A stretch of DNA of 64,000 nt from JAJDUF01 sp965238265. Its GTDB lineage: Bacteria; Chloroflexota; UBA11872; UBA12225; JAJDUF01. Below are positions 43,110 through 51,186 of this stretch, in pieces (position 1 is the stretch's first letter; each line of letters begins with the position of its first letter). Where the stretch lies: NCBI GenBank assembly GCA_965238265.1, contig OZ250185.1, positions 434,001 through 498,000 on the forward strand, read 5' to 3'. The notes under the pieces were generated by a model, which was not told the DNA's origin, searched no databases, and saw nothing but the letters and a program-made list of their open reading frames with translations. A program made the translations under genes and the position numbers.

Positions 43110-43532
43110 ATGTCCAAACCCTACCTGATCCGTGCCTACATCATCATCCTCTTGGTCGTCCTCTGCTTTATCGGTGGCTTCGTCAGTGCCTACCTCTCCG
43201 ACTCCGCTTTCGTTCCCATCTTCTTTATTATCTTGTGGATGAGTACCTTTGTGTTCATCTTCAGTTGCTGGTTTTTAGTAGCTGCCTACGCAGGGGTTAT
43301 CTCTCTAGCAGGATACATAGCTATCCTGTTGCTATATCCATTCTTCGAGCTATCACAAGGTACACCACTCCCCACCGCACTCTTCCGCACCGGTATTGTC
43401 GGGGGCGCTGGGATCGCGATTTTCCTCATGGAAGGTGGCTTGCTCGCTATCATCACCACTGGGATTTTCCTCTGGTGGTATCGCCGCCGGAAACGCCGCC
43501 GCGCACAGCACTGGCGCTCAATCACTAGCTGA
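43110..43532 (+). CDS. Small integral membrane protein of unknown function
   Basis: 140 residues with about four transmembrane segments (roughly 8-28, 33-58, 60-80 and 90-122) and a basic C-terminal tail (YRRRKRRRAQHW) that should face the cytoplasm. Family not recognised. Its AAGGGGG ribosome site, 9 bases before the ATG, is buried in the leader pseudoknot. First of three overlapping genes; lower GC than neighbours. Confidence 0.7.
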   Translation: MSKPYLIRAYIIILLVVLCFIGGFVSAYLSDSAFVPIFFIILWMSTFVFIFSCWFLVAAYAGVISLAGYIAILLLYPFFELSQGTPLPTALFRTGIVGGAGIAIFLMEGGLLAIITTGIFLWWYRRRKRRRAQHWRSITS

Positions 43533-43876
43533 TGAGCATTGCGATGAGTATTGAGTGGCCTTCCGTCATCATCGCTGCACTCGCCATCATTGGCGTATGC
43601 ATGTTCTTCCACGCTATCAACGCGAAGAACGGCTGCGCTGGCGGCTTCCTCAGCGGCTGCGGCGTTATCGCCGTCACCGTCATCGTCTGGCTGGTGTTCT
43701 TTCGCAGTCATCTGCTCGACGGCTGGCTGCTGCTCAAGATCGTGGCCGGATGGATCGGCATTGGCCTCGGCATCACCATCATCCTGCTAATGATCTACCT
43801 GCTCGGCTACGGCATTTATAAAATCTGGGGAATACTACACCCCAGAGACTCCACCACGAAAGGAGCACCGCGATGA
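43532..43876 (+). CDS. Small integral membrane protein of unknown function
   Basis: 114 residues with three hydrophobic segments (VIIAALAIIGVCMFFHAI, FLSGCGVIAVTVIVWLVFF and a GWIGIGLGITIILLMIYLLG stretch). Its ATG overlaps the preceding stop (TGATG), so translation is coupled. AAGGAG near its end serves the next gene. Not recognised. Confidence 0.7.
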   Translation: MSIAMSIEWPSVIIAALAIIGVCMFFHAINAKNGCAGGFLSGCGVIAVTVIVWLVFFRSHLLDGWLLLKIVAGWIGIGLGITIILLMIYLLGYGIYKIWGILHPRDSTTKGAPR

Positions 43877-44274
43877 ACAGCGAACGTGCCAAGGAACTCA
43901 TCATCCTACGCCGGAACGGACACAGACCCCCAGGATGGCACGCCTTCACAATCAACTACGGCGTGCATACCGGCGACCTCCGTTTCAAGGATGGTCTCTA
44001 CCCAGACATAGAAGATGGCTACACCAGAAGAATAGTGCGTATATCGTCTGTCTCCGACGGGATAATCATAGACCTGTGTGCCATGACTGGTAAGGACTAT
44101 GAGTTCATGAAGGGCTTGTTCGAGGAGACATCCCGCTACTACTGGCCATCCGCGCTCAGAGAGGCGGAATGGCTAGGCTCTCGCCCCTTACCATGGACAA
44201 GAGACGAGCGAGCACAATACCTAGAAGACTGTCGGCGTAGATGGAACCTGACAGCCAGTAGCCAACCAAGCTAG
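43873..44274 (+). CDS. Soluble protein of unknown function
   Basis: 133 residues, no membrane segment. Starts within the previous stop (ATGA). Features FTINYGVHTGDLRFKDGLYP and a Trp-rich C-terminal half (YYWPSALREAEWLGSRPLPW). Lower GC than flanking catabolic genes. I recognise no family. Third gene of the leader-controlled operon and possibly a cytoplasmic partner of the two membrane proteins. Confidence 0.65.
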   Translation: MNSERAKELIILRRNGHRPPGWHAFTINYGVHTGDLRFKDGLYPDIEDGYTRRIVRISSVSDGIIIDLCAMTGKDYEFMKGLFEETSRYYWPSALREAEWLGSRPLPWTRDERAQYLEDCRRRWNLTASSQPS

Positions 44275-44417
44275 CTCACATTTTGATATTGCTGGCGTAA
44301 ACGCTGCCCATGTCCACCTGTACGACCTTGCGAGGCAGGCTGACATTAACAGCGCAAGGGCCTGGCTCACCGACTCCCTGGCGGGCACCATCGCTGGGAC
44401 TTAGGAGCAAGCTGCCA

Positions 44418-45266
44418 ATGCCTGCATTCACCCTCGGAATCATGACCCGCCACGTCGAGCGGGACTCGCTGGCGGAGGTCGCGGCGGCCATCGCCGGCTA
44501 TGGGCTAACGGCGGTGCAGCTCACGCTCGAATCGGCCGGGCTAGAGCCAATCCCCGCCACGCTCGACCGGCCCACGGCCCAGCGCATCGGCGCCACGCTG
44601 CGCGACGCCGGGCTGACCGTCGCAGCCGTCTCAGGCACCTTCAACGTCCTCGACCCGGACCGCGCGCGGCGCCGCGACTACCTGGCCCGCTTTGCCCGGC
44701 TGTGCGACGCGCTCCCCTGGCTGGGCGCCTCGGTCGTGACCACCTGCACCGGCACCCGCGATCCGCACTCGATGTGGGCGCCGCATCCCGCGAACGATGA
44801 GCCGGCGGCGTGGGACGAGCTTGTCGAGCAGACGGGCACGATGGTCGGCATGGCCGGGCGCGCTGGCGTCACCATGGCGTTCGAGCCGGAAACGGCCAAC
44901 GTGGCGAGCAGCCCGGCCAAAGCACAGCGTCTCCTGGAGACGATCAATTCGCCGCACCTGGGCATTACGCTCGATCCAGCGAACTTCTTCCGGCCCGCCG
45001 ACCTGCCCCGCATGCGCGCGGTACTCGCAGACGGGCTGCGACGCCTGGGGCCGGCGATAGCCTTGGCCCACGCCAAGGACGTGCTCCCACCGGGGCCGGG
45101 CGAGGACCACTGCCGCTACGCGGCTGCCGGCCAGGGGCGGCTCGATTACCCGCTCTACCTCCGGCTCCTGCGCGAGACGGGCTATCGCGGCGCGCTCATC
45201 ATGCACAGCCTGGATGAAGCCGATATTCCGGCCGCCACGACCCACTTGCGCCGCGCTATGGCGTAG
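44418..45266 (+). CDS. Sugar phosphate isomerase/epimerase (TIM barrel)
   Basis: 282 residues. FTLGIMTRHVERDSLAEVAA begins the barrel; later MAFEPETANVASSPAKAQ (metal Glu), LGITLDPANFFRP (Asp), IALAHAKDVLP (His) and AAGQGRLDYPLYLRLL (Gln/Arg) follow the AP-endonuclease-2 order. TAGGAG lies 10-11 bases before the ATG at 44418; upstream open codons overlap no motif. Likely acts on a keto-sugar or cyclitol intermediate. Confidence 0.83.
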   Translation: MPAFTLGIMTRHVERDSLAEVAAAIAGYGLTAVQLTLESAGLEPIPATLDRPTAQRIGATLRDAGLTVAAVSGTFNVLDPDRARRRDYLARFARLCDALPWLGASVVTTCTGTRDPHSMWAPHPANDEPAAWDELVEQTGTMVGMAGRAGVTMAFEPETANVASSPAKAQRLLETINSPHLGITLDPANFFRPADLPRMRAVLADGLRRLGPAIALAHAKDVLPPGPGEDHCRYAAAGQGRLDYPLYLRLLRETGYRGALIMHSLDEADIPAATTHLRRAMA

Positions 45267-45273
45267 CCGGCCC

Positions 45274-45903
45274 TCAGCCGACAGCGGCGGCGCGGCGCAG
45301 GTTGACGAGCGTACCCTCGGCACGTTGCAGCAGCCGCTCCAGGCGGGAGGTGACCGTCACGACCGTCTGGTCGTCACCGCTCGCCGCCTCTCCGAGCGCC
45401 GCGACCTGCTCCGCCAGCGCGATCATTTCCAGCTCGATCAGTTGCAGCGCCACGCTCCCAGCTGCTGTGGTCAGCACTGCGGGTGGCAGGTCCGCTAGGG
45501 ACGCGCTGACTTGGTCCAGAGCTTCGAGCCGCTGTAAGGCCGCCGAACGCGGCCGCGGCACCCCGGTCAACTCGATGTGCTGCTGGAGCGCTTCCCGGTA
45601 GCGGCTGAGAACCTGACGGGCTTCGACGTATTCGCTAGGGCGCAGGGTGCCTAACCCGGACGAGGATGTTGCCGCAGCGCCGGCCTCGTGGAGACGCTCC
45701 AGGTCGTAGTGTTCGAGCAGGCTCTTGAGCCGGGGCGCGGGCGCCGCCACAGAATCCGGCGGCGTCACAGTCGCCGCCGGCCCAGTCGGTGCCGGTGCAG
45801 TCTCCCGTTGCGGTGCTCCGATGCTCGCCACCAGGCTCGTCACCACCAGCACGGCCACGCAGCCGACCACCCACAGGCCAGCCGTGCGGAGTCGTCCCCT
45901 CAT
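45274..45903 (-). CDS. Membrane-anchored helical protein of unknown function
   Basis: 209 residues with one N-terminal membrane anchor (LWVVGCVAVLVVTSLVASI), a Pro/Ala/Thr-rich linker of about 30 residues, and a C-terminal domain that appears wholly helical (EYVEARQVLSRYREALQQHI onward, then LERLLQRAEGTLVNLRR). The topology suggests an exported, anchored coiled-coil protein. No family recognised. Convergent with the isomerase gene, 7 bases apart. Confidence 0.65.
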   Translation of the reverse strand: MRGRLRTAGLWVVGCVAVLVVTSLVASIGAPQRETAPAPTGPAATVTPPDSVAAPAPRLKSLLEHYDLERLHEAGAAATSSSGLGTLRPSEYVEARQVLSRYREALQQHIELTGVPRPRSAALQRLEALDQVSASLADLPPAVLTTAAGSVALQLIELEMIALAEQVAALGEAASGDDQTVVTVTSRLERLLQRAEGTLVNLRRAAAVG

Positions 45904-46272
45904 AGCACCGCCTCACCGAACGCCGCGCCTCCCCGCTCGACTCCCGTCATTGCGGCGCAAGCCGCAATCCAGACCCCCTCTCCCACGGGGAGAGGGCCGG
46001 GGTGAGGGCTGCCCCCAGGTTGGTGGGAGTGCCTCACTCCCACCATAACACTCCGTCCGGGGAGTTATACAAAGGTCTCCGCTGGGAGAGGGCGCGGCCG
46101 CCGGCCAGCCTCCGTAATGACTCCCCTTCCCTGGAGGGAAGGGGCCGGGGGTTAGGTCCAGCTCACCCCTCGCTAATCTACGTTACCGGGGGCCAGCCGT
46201 GCCAGTGGACCGGCTTGCAGTCCGGCGACTGCTATGATCCAGCCGGCCACAGCACGCGAGAGGACCCGCGGT
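45904..46272. other. Intergenic region with repeats and a hairpin
   Basis: No gene seen. It contains a TCATTGCGGC palindromic repeat (45943-45972), a perfect 10-bp hairpin ggtgggagtg/cactcccacc (46022-46044) without a T-run, and a second imperfect inverted repeat (ataacactcc ... ggggagttat) right after it. Both lie between divergent genes. Confidence 0.6.
45943..45972. repeat. Dispersed palindromic repeat, TCATTGCGGC subtype
   Basis: attgcggc-gcaa-gccgcaat arms: a second subtype of the same family in which both arms have changed together. Confidence 0.75.
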
Positions 46273-47661
46273 ATGAATGACGACCGGCACGCTGCCGCTG
46301 CCTGGCGCGAGGCCGACCTGCGCCACGTCTTGCACAATGGCACCAACCTGCTCGATCATCTGGAGCGCGGACCGCACGTATTCGTCCGCGGGCAAGGTGT
46401 GCGACTGTGGGACGCCGACGGGCGCGAGTATCTGGACGCCACCTCCGGTCTGGCGAATTGCAACCTGGGCTATGGCGAGCCAGAGTTGATCCAAGCGGCG
46501 GCCGACCAGCTCGCACGGCTCTCCTTCGCTCCCAGCACCGGGGGAATGGCCAATCCACCCTACGTGACGCTGGCGCAGCGCATCGCCGGCTTGCTCCCCG
46601 ACGACCTCTCCCGCGTCTTTATGACGACGACCGGCTCGGATGCCAATGAGGCCGCCTTCAAGCTGGCCCGCTGGGTCAATCATCTCGAAGGACGGCCGGA
46701 GAAGCACAAGATCATCAGCCTGCTCCAAAGTTTCCACGGCAATACGCTGGCGACCACGGCCGCGACCGGGATGGCCGTGCAATGGTCGGTCGGCGCGCCG
46801 CTCCCGCCGGGCTTTCTGCACGTCGAACCGCCGTTCTGCTATCGCTGCCCTTGGCACGTTGGCCGTCGTAACGACCGCTGCTGCCTGCTCGGGGTCGAGG
46901 CCCTGGAAGCGCTGATCCAACGCGAGGGGCCGGATACCGTGGCCGCGATTGTGGCCGAGCCGGTGCTGCAAGCGGCGGGGGCGCTCGTGCCGCCGCCGGA
47001 GTATTTCCCGGCCGTGCGCCGGCTCTGCGACCGCTATGGCATCCTGCTGATCTACGACGAAGTGGTAACGGGCTTTGGGCGTACCGGCAAGCTCTTCGGC
47101 CTGGAGCACTTCGATGCCGTGCCCGATATGGTCACGATGGCGAAAGGCTTGGCCGCCGGGCACTTTCCGGTGGGTGCGCTGGCGTTCCGCGAATCGCTCT
47201 ACGAGCGCCTGCTCGCCGCAGCGCGCGCGGGCGCCGGGCACGTGTTCTACCACACGCATACGTTCTTCGGGAACCCGGTCGCCGGCGCGGTCGGCCTGAA
47301 AGCCATCGAGCTGCTGGAGCGGCAGGGGCTGGTGCAACATGCAGCGGCCATGGGGGAGCGCCTGTTGGCCGGGCTGGAGACGCTGCGCGACACGGGAATC
47401 GTCGGCGACGTGCGCGGTATCGGGCTGCTCGCCGGGGTGGAGCTGGTCCAGGACCCGGCCACCGGAGCGCCGTTCGACCGGGAGCAGGGCGTCGCCCGGC
47501 AGGTCTACCGGGAAGCAGCCGACCGGGGCGTGCTCGTGCGAGCCAGCGCGTTCGGCGACGTAATCATGCTGACGCCACCCCTGATAATGACCGCCGCCGA
47601 GGTGGACCAGGTTGTTATAATGTTGCACGAGGCGCTGACTACCGTGAGCGAGCGGCTCTGA
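46273..47661 (+). CDS. Class III (PLP-dependent) aminotransferase
   Basis: 462 residues, normal length. GSDANEAAFKLAR (phosphate-binding region), LLIYDEVVTGFGRTGKLF (the D-E-V-x-x-G-F-G-R signature) and MVTMAKGLAAGHFPVGAL with the PLP lysine are all present. An unusual Cys-rich insert (PPFCYRCPWHVGRRNDRCC) lies mid-protein, seen also in taurine/pyruvate-type omega-aminotransferases. Transfers the amino group of an omega-amino acid or amine to a 2-oxo acid. ATG at 46273 without a strong Shine-Dalgarno. Confidence 0.9.
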   Translation: MNDDRHAAAAWREADLRHVLHNGTNLLDHLERGPHVFVRGQGVRLWDADGREYLDATSGLANCNLGYGEPELIQAAADQLARLSFAPSTGGMANPPYVTLAQRIAGLLPDDLSRVFMTTTGSDANEAAFKLARWVNHLEGRPEKHKIISLLQSFHGNTLATTAATGMAVQWSVGAPLPPGFLHVEPPFCYRCPWHVGRRNDRCCLLGVEALEALIQREGPDTVAAIVAEPVLQAAGALVPPPEYFPAVRRLCDRYGILLIYDEVVTGFGRTGKLFGLEHFDAVPDMVTMAKGLAAGHFPVGALAFRESLYERLLAAARAGAGHVFYHTHTFFGNPVAGAVGLKAIELLERQGLVQHAAAMGERLLAGLETLRDTGIVGDVRGIGLLAGVELVQDPATGAPFDREQGVARQVYREAADRGVLVRASAFGDVIMLTPPLIMTAAEVDQVVIMLHEALTTVSERL

Positions 47662-47742
47662 GCACAAGGGAAGCACCTGGTATCGTACTCCGGCAGCAGC
47701 GTGCGATGAGGCGATACCACAGCCAGCGGTGAGGAGGTAAGC

Positions 47743-49188
47743 ATGGCAGACGAACGGCCCAACATCCTATTCATCATGACCGACCAGCAGCGCGGCGACT
47801 GCCTCGGCCTCGACGGTCATCCCGTCCTCAATACGCCCAATCTCGACTACCTGGCGCACTCCGGCACGCTCTTTCGACACGGCTATTCCGAGACGCCGAG
47901 TTGCATCCCCGCCCGGCGCACGGTCATGTCCGGGCAAGCACCCGCGACGAATGGCATGGTCGGCATGACCGGCGGTGTGGACTGGCAGCCGGCCGCGACG
48001 CTCGCCGGCGAGTTGTCTGCCGCCGGCTACCAGTGCGAGATGATCGGCAAGCTGCACCTCTGGCCCCACCGCAAACGGTTCGGCTTCCACCATATGCTGG
48101 TGGCCGACAGCACGCGCGGCAAGGACAACGACTACCTCGACTGGCTCGGCGGCGCTGTGCCCATCGAGCGCTGGGCGATGGCCCACGGTATCTCCCCCAA
48201 CGGCTGGCAAGCGCGGCCAAACCACGTGCCGGAAGAGCAGACCCACACCTTCTGGTGCATCTCCCAGGCCATTGAATTCCTGTCCAAGCGCGACCCCACG
48301 GTGCCCTTCTTCCTCAACGTGTCGTTCATTGACCCCCACCCGCCCTTCACCCCGCCCCAGTTCTACTACGACCGCTACGCCGGCCGCGACCTCGGCCAGC
48401 CGGCCGTCGGCGATTGGGCGCCGCAGTTCCCTGAGCCGCAGAAAGGCTTCGATCCCGAGGGCCGGATGCCCCGGCGCCAGCAGTTGCGCCTCGACGACGA
48501 CACGATGCACTACTGCCGCGCCGGCTACTTCGGCCTCATCAACCACGTGGACACGCAGATCGGTCGCCTGCTGATGTACCTGCGGGACGAAAGGCTACTG
48601 GAGGAATCCTTCATCCTGTTCACGTCGGACCACGGCGAGATGCTCGGCGACCACAACATGTTCGCCAAGACCCGGCCCTTCGAGTCGTCGGCACGGGTGC
48701 CGTTCCTGGCCCGCGCCCCGATGACCATGGAATATCCGCGCGGCATCGTCACGGATCGCCCCGTCGGCTTGCAGGACGTGATGCCGACCCTCCTGGACGC
48801 GGCCGGACTACCCATCCCGGCGTCGGTCACTGGGCGCAGCGTCCTGCCGTTGATGCGCGGCGAGGACGTGGCCTGGCGCGAGGCGCTGCACGGCGAGCAC
48901 GCCGGCCAGTACGATCCCGACGACGCCAATCACTATCTAGTGGACGGCCACACCAAATACGTGTGGCACGACCAGACCGGCGAGGAGCTGCTGTTCGATC
49001 TGGATCGGGACCCGCACGAGCAGCACGACTTGCTGCGCGACGATGGCACCGAAGAGCGGGTGGCGCCGTGGCGTCAGCGGTTGATCGAGCAGCTCCGCGA
49101 CCGGCCGGAAGGATTTACCGACGGCCAGCGGCTGATCGCCGGCCGCTCCCGCCCCTTCCTCGTGCCCAACGTACCGCAGACGCGCTAA
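47743..49188 (+). CDS. Sulfatase (Cys-type, arylsulfatase superfamily)
   Basis: 481 residues. NILFIMTDQQRGD supplies metal-binding Asp residues, SCIPARRTVMSG is the C-x-P-x-R site whose Cys becomes formylglycine, and FTSDHGEMLGDH holds the second metal pair. Cys-type sulfatases need the FGE maturase, not encoded in this window. There is no signal peptide, so the sulfated substrate must be imported or formed inside. GAGGAGG lies before the ATG. Hydrolyses sulfate esters of sugars or other alcohols. Confidence 0.92.
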   Translation: MADERPNILFIMTDQQRGDCLGLDGHPVLNTPNLDYLAHSGTLFRHGYSETPSCIPARRTVMSGQAPATNGMVGMTGGVDWQPAATLAGELSAAGYQCEMIGKLHLWPHRKRFGFHHMLVADSTRGKDNDYLDWLGGAVPIERWAMAHGISPNGWQARPNHVPEEQTHTFWCISQAIEFLSKRDPTVPFFLNVSFIDPHPPFTPPQFYYDRYAGRDLGQPAVGDWAPQFPEPQKGFDPEGRMPRRQQLRLDDDTMHYCRAGYFGLINHVDTQIGRLLMYLRDERLLEESFILFTSDHGEMLGDHNMFAKTRPFESSARVPFLARAPMTMEYPRGIVTDRPVGLQDVMPTLLDAAGLPIPASVTGRSVLPLMRGEDVAWREALHGEHAGQYDPDDANHYLVDGHTKYVWHDQTGEELLFDLDRDPHEQHDLLRDDGTEERVAPWRQRLIEQLRDRPEGFTDGQRLIAGRSRPFLVPNVPQTR

Positions 49189-49244
49189 CGCCGCCGGCGG
49201 CCAGAAGCCATACCTGTCCGACCCGGCGGCGGGTGCGGGCCAGC

Positions 49245-49697
49245 TTACCGGAAGTCCAAGCTCTCCAGCGTCGGGCGCGGCTCGTCAAAGTCCCGGCCGG
49301 CTGCGCGAGCCGCATCCCGCCGTGCCACCCACTCATCTACCGCCTGCCCCAGCCGCTCGCCAGCTTCCTGCCGGCCTTCCTGCCGGGCCTGTTCGAGCCG
49401 CTTCACGCGCCAATCTTCCAGCATCCCCGTCAGGCTCATCACACCGCCTCCTACTTCAGCCATGAACACCGCGACCACGGCGGAACCGATTCCCCAGGTA
49501 GCGAACATGGGGACCAGGTCGGGGAACGGCTCCAGCGGCCACAGCCGCCAGACTCCTAGTCCCATCAGGGCAATGAAGAGGATGCTATAGAGGTTCCGCA
49601 CCCGATACGGCACACTCCAGATCGGCACCCGTTCCTTCGGGGCCGGCGCGCAGCAGGCGGCCCACCAGCCCCACACCCGGCCCAGCATCCGACGCAT
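49245..49697 (-). CDS. Small two-helix membrane protein with charged tail
   Basis: 150 residues: two transmembrane segments (NLYSILFIALMGLGVWRLW and WGIGSAVVAVFMAEVGGGVM), then a long charged helix with RLEQARQEGRQEAGERL and a Pro-containing end (FDEPRPTLESLDFR). GGAGG 4 bases before the ATG at 49697 fixes the start. The type is common in Chloroflexota and unassigned. The tail resembles the small protein at 42690. Confidence 0.7.
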   Translation of the reverse strand: MRRMLGRVWGWWAACCAPAPKERVPIWSVPYRVRNLYSILFIALMGLGVWRLWPLEPFPDLVPMFATWGIGSAVVAVFMAEVGGGVMSLTGMLEDWRVKRLEQARQEGRQEAGERLGQAVDEWVARRDAARAAGRDFDEPRPTLESLDFR

Positions 49698-49766
49698 CCG
49701 TCCTCCTTCCGGGCCAGGCCGCGGCCGCCAGGTCAAGCCGGACATGCTCTCCTCGCCGCCGGCGTC

Positions 49767-49913
49767 TTATCCAGTGGTCAAGCGGAGGCCGGCAAAGAGC
49801 GCGCCCACTATCGCCACCGGCAGGACAACGAGCCGCCCGGTGAGCGCATTGATAGTCTTCTGCCGGTCTTCCTTGGTCGCCAGATGGCGCCGCGGTTCCT
49901 CTACCGTCGCCAT
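49767..49913 (-). CDS. 48-residue single-pass membrane protein
   Basis: MATVEEPRRHLATKEDRQKT is a charged N-terminus; one hydrophobic segment (LVVLPVAIVGALFAGL) ends the protein. GGAGGG 8 bases before the ATG at 49913 supports it as a real gene; the longer frame upstream is not supported. Lies 69 bases upstream of the gene at 49245 on the same strand, so probably co-transcribed. Function unknown. Confidence 0.6.
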   Translation of the reverse strand: MATVEEPRRHLATKEDRQKTINALTGRLVVLPVAIVGALFAGLRLTTG

Positions 49914-50156
49914 CGGAGCATCCCTCCGGCTGATTATAGCCACCTGCGATAATCGGCCGTCGTCTCTACCCCCGGCACAGGTGATGTCCACCAGTCGTGG
50001 CGCCCCAGCGATTCCTTCCTGGCCGCGGCGACCGTTGCGGCCGTGACCATATATCGAATGTGTAATACTATCAGACGACATTGGGGCTTGACAAGGGGAG
50101 TGTCGGGGGCCATGCCCCCCGGATCAGTAGCCGCGCTCTGCTGAGACGACGTTCAA

Positions 50157-50204
50157 CAATCGCCGTCCCGCCCGTTCCTCGTGCCCGACGCGCCGCAGCT
50201 CTAG
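50157..50204 (+). pseudogene. 3' remnant of a second sulfatase gene
   Basis: Translation gives SRPFLVPDAPQL and a stop, almost the same as the sulfatase C-terminus at 49188 (SRPFLVPNVPQTR). Nothing sulfatase-like precedes it. Its TAG lies in the CTAG that also supplies the stop of the truncated dehydrogenase on the other strand, so it marks a deletion junction. Confidence 0.65.
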
Positions 50205-51031
50205 CCGAGGTCCGCCAGCGCCGCCCCGGCGATCACGCCCTCGCGCAAGGCCGCAGTCAGCGCCTCGTCGTCTACCGTCTCGCCACGACCGACGTTGATG
50301 AAGTACGCCGATGGCCGCATCGCCCGAAACGCCGCCGCGTCGAACACCCCCCGCGTCTCGTCCGTGAGCGGCAGGCTGTCCAGCACATAATCGGCCTCAC
50401 TCAGCAGGTCGTGCAGCTGCCCCGGCCCGAAGAACCGCTCCGGCAGCGCGCCCTCCGGGTCGCCAACGCCCGGCCACTGATACCCCGTCGCGCGCCGCTG
50501 CTCCGGGTGCCGCTTCAGCGCCAGCACGCGCATGCCGTGCGCCGTAGCGAGCCGGGCCACTTCCTGCCCCGTCTGACCATAGCCCACAATCCCCACCGTG
50601 CGACCGGCCAGCTCGACCGGCGGGCTGTGCTCCTGGTTGCGCTCCTTGGCCTCCTGATCCCGAACGAGCCGCAAGAACCCCCGCGCCAGCAGCACCATCA
50701 CCGTCAGGCAGTATTCCGCCATCGGCACCGCGTGGGCTCCCGCCACGTTGGTCACCGTGATGGTGCCCGGCGCGAAGACCGCCTGCGCGCTGCGGTCGAA
50801 CCCGGAAGTATGCAGCTGCACCCACCGCAGCCGGTTGGCCTGCTCCAGATGGCTCGGCGCCCGGTTGGTGTAGAGCACCTCCACGTCGGTGACCATCGTC
50901 GCCGTTTGCTCCCAGGTCGTCGAGGTGCGCTGCTCGATCACCAGTCGCGGCGATACGGCCGCCATCTCGTCGAGGAACGCCTGCTGCCCCTCCAGCTCCG
51001 GGATCGTCACCAAGACTCTGATCTCTTCCAT
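50201..51031 (-). CDS. D-2-hydroxyacid dehydrogenase, C-terminally truncated
   Basis: 276 residues; intact relatives have about 310-330. The NAD fold is complete (GRTVGIVGYGQTGQEVARLA), as are YFINVGRGETVDDEAL and the Arg region, but the protein stops at AGAALADLG. The expected continuation (DVFEEEP and the catalytic His of the TPHxS motif) is missing because the gene runs into a sulfatase remnant. It probably lacks full activity. ATG at 51031 has GGGAG 6 bases upstream. The 243-base gap on its 3' side holds only the sulfatase scar. Confidence 0.85.
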   Translation of the reverse strand: MEEIRVLVTIPELEGQQAFLDEMAAVSPRLVIEQRTSTTWEQTATMVTDVEVLYTNRAPSHLEQANRLRWVQLHTSGFDRSAQAVFAPGTITVTNVAGAHAVPMAEYCLTVMVLLARGFLRLVRDQEAKERNQEHSPPVELAGRTVGIVGYGQTGQEVARLATAHGMRVLALKRHPEQRRATGYQWPGVGDPEGALPERFFGPGQLHDLLSEADYVLDSLPLTDETRGVFDAAAFRAMRPSAYFINVGRGETVDDEALTAALREGVIAGAALADLG

Positions 51032-51186
51032 GCTCAACTCCCGTATTCCTACTGACCTACGCCCCGGCCTCCTCCCTCCACGGAAGGGGAGTCATCGCAA
51101 CGCTCGGCAGCTCCTTCCCTCCGAGGAATGAGAACCATCAGGGCGACTTTTAGCCCCTTCCCTTCAGGGAGGGGGTTGGGGGTAGA

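Noticed and set aside
46022..46044. Perfect 10-bp hairpin as an intrinsic terminator
   Set aside because: No T-run follows on either strand, and it lies at the 5' ends of divergent genes.
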